Origin: Deltaproteobacteria bacterium
Lineage (GTDB): Bacteria > Desulfobacterota > Dissulfuribacteria > Dissulfuribacterales > UBA3076
NCBI GenBank assembly: GCA_021159445.1
Contig: JAGGRV010000308.1
Coordinates: 1 to 11,341, forward strand
Direction: 5' to 3'
Length of the DNA stretch: 11,341 bases
The first letter of the stretch is position 1. Every line of letters begins with the position of its first letter. Below the pieces are notes generated by a model. That model saw only the letters and a list, made by a program, of their open reading frames with translations, was not told where the DNA came from and made no database searches. The translations under genes were made by a program, and so were the position numbers. Positions 1 through 6,510 of the stretch are shown here, piece after piece.

Positions 1-74
1 GTGTGGCCTGCTATCCGGTTGTTGAAGAACTGGTAGAAGAACTGCAAGAACAAAAGATTGTTTATGGGCTTTAA
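1..74 (+). CDS. Possible C-terminal end of an unidentified protein (partial)
   Basis: A plus-strand frame enters from the left edge and runs to TAA at 72-74. It gives a 23-residue tail beginning VACYPVVEEL and ending QEQKIVYGL, rich in Glu, Leu and Val like the end of an amphipathic helix. By hand count bases 1-60 are 45% G+C and bases 61-120 only 22%, so this piece matches the host-like genes elsewhere rather than the AT-rich reading frame that follows. I do not recognise the family. The opposite strand is also open here, as an extension of the broken methyltransferase, so only one of the two readings is likely to be real; composition favours this one. Support is weak because the piece is so short. 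Confidence 0.3.
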   Translation, partial: VACYPVVEELVEELQEQKIVYGL

Positions 75-633
75 TAAGTTTAAATTTATCTTTGTTTGTT
101 AAACTTAATAACCCATTGTTCTGTATGTAGCCTTTAAAGTTATTATAATGTTCTTTTCCTGCTATTCTTTCAATTATACTTATTCCTATTTTGACCAATT
201 TAGGTGTTTTATTATCAAAATTATAATCAACAACAAGTATAAAGCCGTCTTTTTTTATAAGCCTATGCGCTTCATTTATAAAACTTTTTTGAGTACTTCT
301 ATCTTTTTCGTGTAACGCAAAACTAATAATTGCAATGTCAAATGATTCATTTTCAAAATTTATTTTTGTTGCATCTTAATTATAAATTTTTATCCGATAA
401 TTATTTTTTCTTGCTATCTCTAACATTGGGTTGGATATATCGAGACAATGAAGGTCTTTAAATCCGTTTCTTGATAGTAATTTAAGCTGATTACCAGTGC
501 CACAACATAAGTCCAAAATTGATTTTCCTTTGTATTTCAAAAGCATTTTCATTACCGCAATTCTTATTGGCTTAAGAACTAAGTAAAGAACAGGATCATA
601 TATTTTTGCTATGAAATCATACTCACTTTTCAT
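61..633 (-). pseudogene. Class I SAM-dependent methyltransferase, interrupted by one in-frame stop
   Basis: Reading leftwards from ATG at 633, the protein has the class I methyltransferase motif I (ILDLCCGTGNQL, residues 39-50) and a motif II-like strand LDIS (64-67), then meets TAA at 376-378 after 85 residues. The same frame continues without another stop to the window edge. Straight after the stop it shows the expected rest of the fold: DATKINFENESFDIAIISFA (motif III/IV region), ALHEKD, then RLIKKDGFILVVDY, a typical motif V-VI strand. One change (for example CAA to TAA) therefore explains the break, with no frameshift needed. Intact relatives are roughly 200-215 residues, so the frame is nearly complete in the window. 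Coding is far more AT-rich than all other genes here, which suggests horizontal acquisition. The substrate is unknown. No clear ribosome site precedes the ATG. Readthrough or a sequencing error remain possible. The 61 boundary is chosen from the composition change; the frame itself is open to base 1. Confidence 0.75.
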
Positions 634-827
634 TTTGTGTAAAATTCATCATAACGCTAACCATCACCAGTAGGAAGAGTAAACGTACCAGAGTAAAAAT
701 AGCAATTAGACATTAAACTTGAGAAAAGCTAAAAATGTTGCGACCCTGCCCGTCTGAGTACATGGTGTTGTTGGCGGGTTAATAGATGCAGGCATCTAAT
801 ATCGATAGCACGGATGCCAGCAGCGGT
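634..827. other. Non-coding stretch between the methyltransferase and the REP-like element
   Basis: No convincing gene is seen on either strand. The methyltransferase promoter should lie in the right-to-left direction just beyond 633, but no clear -35/-10 pair stands out. A small perfect inverted repeat, GATGC-AG-GCATC, sits at 785-796. The base composition rises from very AT-rich near 640-720 to near average by about 740. Confidence 0.5.
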
Positions 828-913
828 GTCATTGCGAGGAGCGAAGCGACGAAGCAATCTCAAGGCTCACAAACTACGTCACGAGATTGCTTCGCTAACG
901 CTCGCATAATGAC
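828..913. repeat. REP-like imperfect palindrome (ATTGCGAGGAGCGAAGCGAC type)
   Basis: The left arm (828-861) and right arm (883-913) are imperfect inverted copies around a 21-nt centre. Perfectly paired blocks are GTCATT with AATGAC at the outside, GCGAG (834-838) with CTCGC (901-905), and a 12-bp inner block CGAAGCAATCTC (850-861) with GAGATTGCTTCG (883-894). The wording of the arms is that of a palindromic repeat that recurs between genes in many environmental bacterial genomes (from memory, not searched). It lies 13 bp beyond the envC stop, where its transcript would fold into a long hairpin at the end of the ftsE-ftsX-envC message. It could protect or end that message; no U-tract follows, so a simple intrinsic terminator is not clear. 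Confidence 0.75.
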
Positions 914-926
914 GGAAAATAGCAAC

Positions 927-2123
927 TTATTTTGAAGAACTTGCTTTTATGGCTCGAGGGTCAAACCATTCAAAGGGGTCCTCTTGTTGTTCACCATGCC
1001 TTATTTCAAAGTATATGCCCTCCTGGACCCATGGACCTCCACCAGTCAGACCTATAATTTCCCCCTCTGTAACCTTCTGTCCAACGGTCTTAAAGAACTG
1101 TGCCCCCTGACTTACAAGACTGAAATATTCGTTTCCGTGATCGATTATCAAGACCCTTCCATAACCGGGTATGATATTATTGTATTCAACTGTGCCGTCA
1201 AAAATTGCTCTGATTTCACTACCCATGGGTGTTGAAAAAATTACACCAGGGCATTCCCTATCATTCCTCCAGCCATTAGCACCGGTCCTGGATAGCCGTC
1301 CTACTACAGGTGGGCTTAACTTGCCTTTCTGTAACCTAAAGTCGTACATGTCTGGTGAAACGGGACCTGAAATAAGGCCCCTGGCACTTTTGCTGCCAAG
1401 ACGTTTTATAATATTCTGAAGCGATCTCTCAGCAAATTCAAGCTCTTTCAACATCACCTCATACAGCTTTCCCTGTTGGCTAAATTCGTCCAAAAAGGCC
1501 TGTTTTTCCTGTTTCCGCTCTTTAAAAAGCAGAGCCTGAGTTTCAATCTCATCAGCAGCCGTTTTAAGAGCTTCTCTTTGTCGTTCCAGTTTGGTTTCAT
1601 CCTCAGCAAGTTTCTTGATACGTAATTTGTAAAGGCGTCTCTGCTCTCTGTCGCAATCCAGTATAAGCCTGAAATAGGTCTCTCTTGACAAAAGTTCCGG
1701 CAGGGTCTCTGCAGCAAATAATATGTTCAAACTTCCCAGCTCGCCCATTTCTCTGAGTGCCCTAAGTCTACGCTCTACCTGGAATTTTAGTGCCTGAAGG
1801 GCCTGTTTCTGGCTGACACAATCTTTTTGGATTTCAATAAGTGCAAGCTCTTTTATTGTCCACTCTTGTCGAGTTTTTTGAAGAATTTCCCACTGCTGAG
1901 CTATTTTTTCATCTAGTTCTGTTAATTCTATGAGTAGTGAGCGTTTACTCGATTCTATGCCAGATGCTCTTTCTCGATAAATTGCTATCTCTTTTTGAAG
2001 GGACTTGAGCCTTTGCTGTTGGACTTCAAGTTCTTTTTTGACTAGATCCTCTTCGCCAAATGCGTAAGCGTGTATTAATAATATTATTAGAGCAACAAAC
2101 CACAGCCCGTTTCGCTTTATCAC
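927..2123 (-). CDS. envC: EnvC-like murein hydrolase activator (coiled coil + degenerate LytM)
   Basis: EnvC-type proteins sit in the periplasm, bind FtsX and activate septal N-acetylmuramoyl-L-alanine amidases. The 398-residue product has an N-terminal hydrophobic signal (about residues 6-22, ending near AYAFG), long charged coiled coils (about 24-130 and 155-245) with the family break RLRALREMGELGSLNILFAA between them, and a C-terminal LytM/M23 fold (about 268-378). The zinc ligands of active M23 peptidases are absent: the first His/Asp region reads CPGVIFSTPMGSEIRAIFDG and the usual HLHFE reads IYFE, so it should be a catalytically dead activator, as in E. coli EnvC. The GTG at 2123 is chosen because it overlaps the ftsX TGA by 4 nt (GTGA), lies after a GAGGAGG at 2135-2141, and leads straight into the signal peptide; an upstream ATG at 2210 would add 29 polar residues inside ftsX. 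It is the last gene of the ftsE-ftsX-envC unit. Confidence 0.9.
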   Translation of the reverse strand: MIKRNGLWFVALIILLIHAYAFGEEDLVKKELEVQQQRLKSLQKEIAIYRERASGIESSKRSLLIELTELDEKIAQQWEILQKTRQEWTIKELALIEIQKDCVSQKQALQALKFQVERRLRALREMGELGSLNILFAAETLPELLSRETYFRLILDCDREQRRLYKLRIKKLAEDETKLERQREALKTAADEIETQALLFKERKQEKQAFLDEFSQQGKLYEVMLKELEFAERSLQNIIKRLGSKSARGLISGPVSPDMYDFRLQKGKLSPPVVGRLSRTGANGWRNDRECPGVIFSTPMGSEIRAIFDGTVEYNNIIPGYGRVLIIDHGNEYFSLVSQGAQFFKTVGQKVTEGEIIGLTGGGPWVQEGIYFEIRHGEQQEDPFEWFDPRAIKASSSK

Positions 2124-3004
2124 AAGCGCAAAAACCTCCTCATGGCCAAGGCAGTACCTATCACACAGAGCAATACGCTGCTTGCTATTATAGCGGCGGT
2201 GTAATGCCAAGGAATAAAGCAGATACTCACACCCCTGAGCAACTCGGACTTGGCTTCAAATCCTTGCAAATACCTGTAACTCGCAAAAACGATTCCTAAC
2301 GCAAGGCTTGAGCCCAGAAGGCCCTGCAAAAAGGCCTCAACAAGGAAAGGGCCTTGTATAAACATATTTGTTGCTCCAACGAGGCGCATTATCTTCAATT
2401 CTTCTTGTCTGGCATAAACAGTGAGCTTTATGGTGTTTGTGACAACGAAAGCAGCGGTGAATAATAGAAGGATTCCGGTTATTACCACAATAGTTCTAAC
2501 AAGACCTGAAAAAACATATAGTCTGTCTATCCACTCCTGCCCAAACTGGACCTTGGACACTTCAGGCCACTTGTCTATTTCTCCAGCCAGTTGCTTAATT
2601 CTCTTCAACTGGAACACAGCCCTGTTGATCTGGATTTCAAAAGAAGGTGGCAGGAACTGGGGATCAACTCCTTCAAGCACATCTTTTTCGTCCTTTAGAA
2701 AATGCTCTAGCCTCCCAAAGGCTTCTTCTGAAGATATGTATGTTACTTTCTCCACTTCCGACAGTCCTGTGAGCTTCTGATAGAGAGATGGAATCCGGTC
2801 TTTTGGTGTATCTTCAGTAAGGAAGATCGTCAGGCCAAGCTCTGTACCAAATCTATCAACAAAGTGCTGGAGGTTAAAATAGAGCAAGGTAAAAAAGGCA
2901 AAAATCAGGATGGAAAGGCTGACCACCATTGTAGTTATAACCTGTGCACAAAAATTTTGTCTAAGGTCAGAAAATGCCCTACGGCAAAGGATAGCCAAAG
3001 TCAT
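2120..3004 (-). CDS. ftsX: Cell division protein FtsX
   Basis: FtsX is the membrane half of the FtsEX complex, which passes ATP-driven signals from the cytoplasmic division ring to a periplasmic hydrolase activator. The 294-residue product has the family layout: a short cytoplasmic N-terminus, TM1 at about 21-43, a periplasmic domain at about 44-168, then TM2 (170-192), the conserved cytoplasmic loop EELKIMRLVGAT (201-212), TM3 (219-243) and TM4 (267-290), ending in a basic tail. The ATG at 3004 is preferred over the ATG at 3070 because it follows an AGGA with 7-nt spacing and gives a normal N-terminus (MTLAILCRRAFSDLRQNF); the longer form would add 22 residues unlike the family. It overlaps envC by 4 nt, suggesting coupled translation. 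Its separation from ftsE by 220 bp is unusual, since these genes normally abut or overlap. Confidence 0.93.
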   Translation of the reverse strand: MTLAILCRRAFSDLRQNFCAQVITTMVVSLSILIFAFFTLLYFNLQHFVDRFGTELGLTIFLTEDTPKDRIPSLYQKLTGLSEVEKVTYISSEEAFGRLEHFLKDEKDVLEGVDPQFLPPSFEIQINRAVFQLKRIKQLAGEIDKWPEVSKVQFGQEWIDRLYVFSGLVRTIVVITGILLLFTAAFVVTNTIKLTVYARQEELKIMRLVGATNMFIQGPFLVEAFLQGLLGSSLALGIVFASYRYLQGFEAKSELLRGVSICFIPWHYTAAIIASSVLLCVIGTALAMRRFLRL

Positions 3005-3087
3005 TATTAGATCCTGATTACACTGCAAAAAGCCCGAAACATGATTCCGCTCAAAGACCCCGAGATGCATCCTTTTATAGACAATGC

Positions 3088-3122
3088 TGAATTGTGAATG
3101 CTGAATGGTGAATGGTGAATTG
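3088..3122. repeat. Array of five 7-bp repeats, TGAATNN
   Basis: Five consecutive heptamers read TGAATTG, TGAATGC, TGAATGG, TGAATGG, TGAATTG with no gaps. The array lies in the 220-bp gap between ftsE and ftsX, so it is transcribed if the two are in one message. It forms an inverted pair with the ATTCAAA array at 3166-3186. It resembles the short tandem repeats seen between genes in some bacteria; no function is established here. Confidence 0.85.
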
Positions 3123-3165
3123 TGGAAGAAGATTTAAAAAACATATACCTTTACTTTAATACAAC

Positions 3166-3186
3166 ATTCAAAATTCAAAATTCAAA
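3166..3186. repeat. Array of three 7-bp repeats, ATTCAAA (inverted partner of 3088-3122)
   Basis: Three perfect ATTCAAA heptamers, followed by ATTT, whose reverse complement TTTGAAT shares the TGAAT core with the array at 3088-3122. The two arrays are in opposite orientation, 43 bp apart, so the ftsE-ftsX transcript could form a weak AU-rich hairpin between the cistrons. Confidence 0.8.
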
Positions 3187-3224
3187 ATTTATCGTGCGCC
3201 GCAGATTGGGTTTTTTCAGCAGAA

Positions 3225-3899
3225 TCATATCCTGATTTTTCCGTCAAGGAGTCTCAGCACTCTGCGATGGGTATTTTCAAAGAGTCTTTCATCGTGGGTT
3301 GCAAAAATAATAGTTGCCCCTCTGGCATTCAGTTCTTCCATAAGCATCATTACTTCTTCAGTCCTTTGCAGGTCCAGATTTCCTGTAGGTTCGTCAGCAA
3401 GAATTATGGAAGGTCTATTTACCACAGCTCTGGCAATAGCTACACGCTGTTGTTCACCTCCTGATAGCCTCAACGGATAGTGACTCATTTTCCCTGTAAG
3501 CCCGACCCCTTCCAATACTTGCATTACTCGTTGTTCTGCCTGCTTTTTTCCCAAACCAATCACTTCCAGACTCAGGGCAACATTATCAAATATGGTGCGA
3601 TTTGAAAGAAGCTTGAAGTCTTGAAAAATTACACCGATTTTTCTCCGCAGGTATGGCACTTGGGCATTTGAAAGAGATGAGAGTATCACACCGTCCACCC
3701 AGATCTCTCCCGATGTAGGCCGTTCAGCACAAAAAAGGATGCGTAGCATAGTGCTTTTCCCTACACCGCTGGGACCGGTCAGAAAAACGAATTCACCCTT
3801 TTCGATCTCCAAATCAATGCCGGAAAAGATAATGTTGTCCGGAGAATATTTTTTAAAAACATCTTTAAGTCGAATAATAGATGATTCAAGAGAGATCAT
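3225..3899 (-). CDS. ftsE: Cell division ATP-binding protein FtsE
   Basis: FtsE is the cytoplasmic ATPase of the FtsEX divisome complex. All ABC ATPase motifs are present in the 224-residue protein: Walker A GPSGVGKST (42-50), Q-loop VIFQDF (Q93), signature LSGGEQQRVAIARA (145-158), Walker B IILADE with catalytic E170, D-loop GNLD, and the switch His in ATHD (H202). The Q-loop wording IGVIFQDFKLL and the length are typical of FtsE rather than of LolD or MacB relatives, and ftsX and envC follow downstream. The ATG at 3899 has no good ribosome site, so the start is the least certain part; no better in-frame start is obvious. It is the first gene of the unit and is divergent from pilT, so its promoter should lie in 3900-4227. 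Confidence 0.93.
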   Translation of the reverse strand: MISLESSIIRLKDVFKKYSPDNIIFSGIDLEIEKGEFVFLTGPSGVGKSTMLRILFCAERPTSGEIWVDGVILSSLSNAQVPYLRRKIGVIFQDFKLLSNRTIFDNVALSLEVIGLGKKQAEQRVMQVLEGVGLTGKMSHYPLRLSGGEQQRVAIARAVVNRPSIILADEPTGNLDLQRTEEVMMLMEELNARGATIIFATHDERLFENTHRRVLRLLDGKIRI

Positions 3900-3932
3900 G
3901 GTAAAATATGGTAAATAAGTTGCATGAAATAC

Positions 3933-3949
3933 ATTCTGTCAGAATTCTG
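3933..3949. promoter_or_regulatory. Overlapping perfect palindromes, possible operator
   Basis: ATTCTG-T-CAGAAT (3933-3945) is a perfect 6-1-6 inverted repeat, and CAGAATTCTG (3940-3949) is a perfect 10-bp palindrome sharing its right half. The pair sits 34 bp upstream of the ftsE ATG, a usual operator position. No regulator is identified and short AT-rich palindromes can arise by chance. Confidence 0.3.
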
Positions 3950-4146
3950 TTTGGGCTTCTCAATTTTTTCATCGGCCAGATCCATCGGTGCCCCCTTAAA
4001 GGGACACAGAAAGTCCCGAAAGTGTATTTTATAGGAAGAACAAAAGATGGAAATTTCTTAAGTGATTCAAAAATATAATATAGCTTCCGAAGAACAGGCG
4101 ATCAAGGGGTAAATTTCTATTATCAGGCAAGCCTCATTATAAGGGT

Positions 4147-4175
4147 TTAAGTCTTTCAACACATTAGGCCGATAA
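4147..4175 (+). promoter_or_regulatory. Putative sigma-28 (FliA-type) promoter for the pilT operon
   Basis: GCCGATAA at 4168-4175 is an exact match to the sigma-28 -10 consensus on the coding strand of pilT. A plausible -35, TTAAGTCT (4147-4154), matches TAAAGTTT at 6 of 8 bases, but the spacer is 13 nt instead of the usual 11. Transcription would begin near 4182, leaving a leader of about 45 nt before the ATG at 4228. If real, pilus retraction genes would be expressed with a motility sigma factor. Confidence 0.4.
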
Positions 4176-4227
4176 AGTAGCCAGATAAATATATTGTGGT
4201 GTTTCACTAGGAGGTACACTTGTTACT

Positions 4228-5313
4228 ATGGCCAGGATAGACGCTTTTTTCAAATTGATGCATGAACAAGGGGCATCTGATCTCCATCTAGCATCGGGTT
4301 CTCCTCCCATATTTCGCATTAGAGGCGGCCTTCAACGCATAAAATACAAAATACTGGAAAATGATGAATTAAAGGCAATGCTCTATGAAATTGCCCCTGA
4401 AAATAAAATCAAGGTATTTGAAGAAACCGGAGATATTGACTTTGGATATGAAATTCCAGGTCTTGCCAGATACAGGTCCAACTTTTTTATGCAGAAAAAC
4501 GGCATCGGTGCTGTATTCAGGGAAATCCCAAGTAAGATTTTGAGTGCTGAACAGCTAGGGCTCCCGGATATCATGACAAAACTATCGATGCTTCCCAGGG
4601 GTCTAGTCCTGGTTACAGGGCCAACCGGAAGTGGGAAATCTACCACCCTTGCCGCAATTATGGATCATGCCAACCGCAATCGTAAGGATCACATTATTAC
4701 TGTAGAGGACCCTATTGAGTTTGTTCACGAAAACAAAGGGTGTCTTGTAAATCACAGGGAAGTGGGTTCCCATACCAAATCCTTTAGTGCAGCTCTGAGA
4801 GGGGCCCTCCGTGAAGACCCTGACATAATCCTGGTGGGTGAATTAAGAGATCTGGAAACAATTACTCTGGCCATCGAAGCAGCAATGACAGGTCACCTGG
4901 TCATGGGCACCCTGCATACCATCAGTGCGGCAAAGACAGTTGACAGGATGATTGAAATTTTTCCAACACACCAACAGCCCCAGGTCCGGGCGACCCTTGC
5001 TGATGCCTTGAGGGCTGTGATATCGCAGACAATGTTCAAGCGAATTGATATAAAGGGGAGATGTGTTGCCTTTGAAATCTTGATTGCCACCCCGGCTGTT
5101 AGAAATCTTATCCGCGAGGGAAAGACCTATCAGATCCCATCATCCATGCAGACAGGTAAAAAGTTTGGCATGCAGACACTGGACGATGCTATAATGGAAT
5201 TGATGCAAAAAGGAAGGATACATCCGGACGAGGCCTATAACAAGTGCGTTGACAAGGCGAAGTTTAAACCTTTTGCCAAAAGCGCGCCTTTGGACTTCAC
5301 AGAGGTTGGCTGA
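4228..5313 (+). CDS. pilT: Type IV pilus retraction ATPase PilT
   Basis: PilT is a hexameric cytoplasmic ATPase at the base of the type IV pilus that depolymerises pilin, giving retraction and twitching motility. The 361-residue protein has the N-terminal PAS-like domain (SDLHLASGSPPIFRIRG, 17-33), Walker A GPTGSGKST (131-139), Asp box HIITVEDPIEFVH (155-167), Walker B DPDIILVGELRD (197-208) and His box TGHLVMGTLHT (221-231). It also has the AIRNLIRE-type motif as AVRNLIREGKTYQI (290-303), followed by MQTG, which is needed for retraction in known PilTs and separates this protein from PilB. AGGAGG at 4209-4214 precedes the ATG by 13 nt, a rather long spacing, but no in-frame alternative start exists nearby. 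It is the first gene of a three-gene operon; the next ATG follows its stop after one base. Confidence 0.93.
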   Translation: MARIDAFFKLMHEQGASDLHLASGSPPIFRIRGGLQRIKYKILENDELKAMLYEIAPENKIKVFEETGDIDFGYEIPGLARYRSNFFMQKNGIGAVFREIPSKILSAEQLGLPDIMTKLSMLPRGLVLVTGPTGSGKSTTLAAIMDHANRNRKDHIITVEDPIEFVHENKGCLVNHREVGSHTKSFSAALRGALREDPDIILVGELRDLETITLAIEAAMTGHLVMGTLHTISAAKTVDRMIEIFPTHQQPQVRATLADALRAVISQTMFKRIDIKGRCVAFEILIATPAVRNLIREGKTYQIPSSMQTGKKFGMQTLDDAIMELMQKGRIHPDEAYNKCVDKAKFKPFAKSAPLDFTEVG

Positions 5314-5314
5314 G

Positions 5315-6493
5315 ATGAAACGGGCAGACCTGGATCGAATTCTAACCGGCATGCTTAGTGCCCATCCAAGGATATCTGATTTGAATTTTACAGTCGGTCG
5401 GCCATGTCAAGTAGCCGCAGATGGTAAGCTTCATCCTGTTGTTATGGATCTTGCCAGCAGTTACCTGATCCCCTTTCAGACAGAGCAGATCGCTCTGACT
5501 TTAATAAATGATGACCGGCGCCTTTTAGCAGACCTGTTTCGTCACGGCTCATGCGACTTTTCCTACGATTTGCCCGATGGTCCGAGGTTTCGTATAAATG
5601 TGTTTTCTCAACGAGGGGTCTATAGCATTGTAATGCGCAAGCTGGAGAGCAAGATCCCTACTATTGAGGGTCTTAACTTGCCGGATTGCTTCACAGCAAT
5701 GGCCAGAGAAAAAAATGGGATAATATTCTTTACCGGTGCCACAGGTACCGGTAAGACCACGTCTCTTGCCGCCATTTTGGATGAGATTAACAGGACAGAA
5801 CAACTCCATGTTATTACCCTGGAGGATCCTATTGAATTTGTCCATCCCCACAAAAAGGCCACTTTTAACCAGAGAGAACTTGGCAAAGATATTGATGCCT
5901 TTGCCAGCGGATTGAGAGCGGCCCTGCGCCAGGCACCCCACGTAATACTGGTTGGAGAAATTCGTGACAGAGAGACAATGGATGTGGCCCTCAACGCTGC
6001 AGAGACAGGTCATCTTGTATTCAGCACTCTTCACACGGTAAGCGCTGGCAACACAATCAATCGTATTTTAGGGATGTACACAACAGAAGAGGAACAACAG
6101 GTCAGGTCCCGCCTGGCGGATTCGTTACGCTGGGTGGTGGGGCAAAGATTGTTGCCTAAAATAAAGGGAGGGAGGATAGCCATTTTTGAGATCATGCAGA
6201 CTAACATCCGTGTCAAGTCCTCTATCATAAATGGAGAAAGCGAAGGAAAGACATTTTACGAGATCATAGAAAGTGGTCAGGCGTATAATATGCAGACCTT
6301 TGACCATCATATTATTCAATTCTTCGAACAAGGCCTTATCGACGAGGATACATCTTTGGCATATGCCAGCAGTCGTGCAAGCGTGCGCCAGGGTATTGAT
6401 CGGATCAAGAGCAGGAGAGGTGAGAAGACATCTGATATCGATGGATTGAGCATAGATGATGATTGGGAAAAAAGACCCAAGGACCTTTTTTGA
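5315..6493 (+). CDS. Second PilT/PilU-like type IV pilus ATPase
   Basis: A paralogue of the preceding PilT (392 residues), with Walker A GATGTGKTT (141-149), Asp box HVITLEDPIEFVH (165-177), Walker B PHVILVGEIRD (208-218) and His box TGHLVFSTLHT (231-241). The AIRNLIRE retraction motif is not conserved: the region reads NIRVKSSIINGESEGKTFYE (297-316). That pattern, plus a charged tail of about 50 residues rich in Ser, Asp and Lys, resembles PilU-type accessory motors that help a partner PilT under load. Which of the two is the main motor is inference. The ATG at 5315 is chosen over the in-frame ATG at 5249 because it has AGAGG at 5301-5305 and starts one base after the pilT stop; the longer form would overlap pilT by 65 nt. 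Translation is probably coupled to pilT. Confidence 0.9.
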   Translation: MKRADLDRILTGMLSAHPRISDLNFTVGRPCQVAADGKLHPVVMDLASSYLIPFQTEQIALTLINDDRRLLADLFRHGSCDFSYDLPDGPRFRINVFSQRGVYSIVMRKLESKIPTIEGLNLPDCFTAMAREKNGIIFFTGATGTGKTTSLAAILDEINRTEQLHVITLEDPIEFVHPHKKATFNQRELGKDIDAFASGLRAALRQAPHVILVGEIRDRETMDVALNAAETGHLVFSTLHTVSAGNTINRILGMYTTEEEQQVRSRLADSLRWVVGQRLLPKIKGGRIAIFEIMQTNIRVKSSIINGESEGKTFYEIIESGQAYNMQTFDHHIIQFFEQGLIDEDTSLAYASSRASVRQGIDRIKSRRGEKTSDIDGLSIDDDWEKRPKDLF

Positions 6494-6510
6494 GCACAGG
6501 AGATCGTAAG

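Larger units (their letters stand above)
3900..4227. promoter_or_regulatory. Divergent control region between ftsE and pilT
   Basis: This 328-bp gene-free stretch must carry promoters for ftsE (leftwards) and the pilus ATPase operon (rightwards). It holds overlapping palindromes at 3933-3949, two mutually exclusive short hairpins at 3993-4017, a short AGGC-AA-GCCT inverted repeat at 4126-4135, and a sigma-28-like -10 octamer at 4168-4175. For ftsE a weak match (CTGACA, 17 nt, then a poor -10) can be drawn in the reverse direction through the 3933-3949 palindrome, but it is not convincing. No riboswitch matching a class I cyclic-di-GMP aptamer was found. Confidence 0.6.

Noticed and set aside
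2120..2210. A longer EnvC starting at ATG 2210
   Set aside because: It would add 29 polar residues in front of a clear signal peptide and overlap ftsX by 91 nt; the GTG at 2123 has a 4-nt stop/start overlap and a GAGGAGG upstream.
2421..2780. 119-codon plus-strand frame opposite ftsX
   Set aside because: It is opposite the conserved FtsX periplasmic and TM2 region and has no supporting start signal or domain.
3088..3186. CRISPR-like array
   Set aside because: The units are only 7 bp, with no spacers and no cas genes nearby; they are simple tandem heptamers.
3985..4180. Class I cyclic-di-GMP riboswitch upstream of pilT
   Set aside because: Fragments such as GGCAAGCC and CCCGAAAG look suggestive, but the conserved aptamer order and GGGACGCAAAGCC-type block are absent.
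5549..6034. Long antisense open frames inside the second pilus ATPase gene (161 and 124 codons)
   Set aside because: They lie opposite strongly conserved ATPase motifs, have no recognisable domains and no ribosome sites; they are shadows of the real gene.
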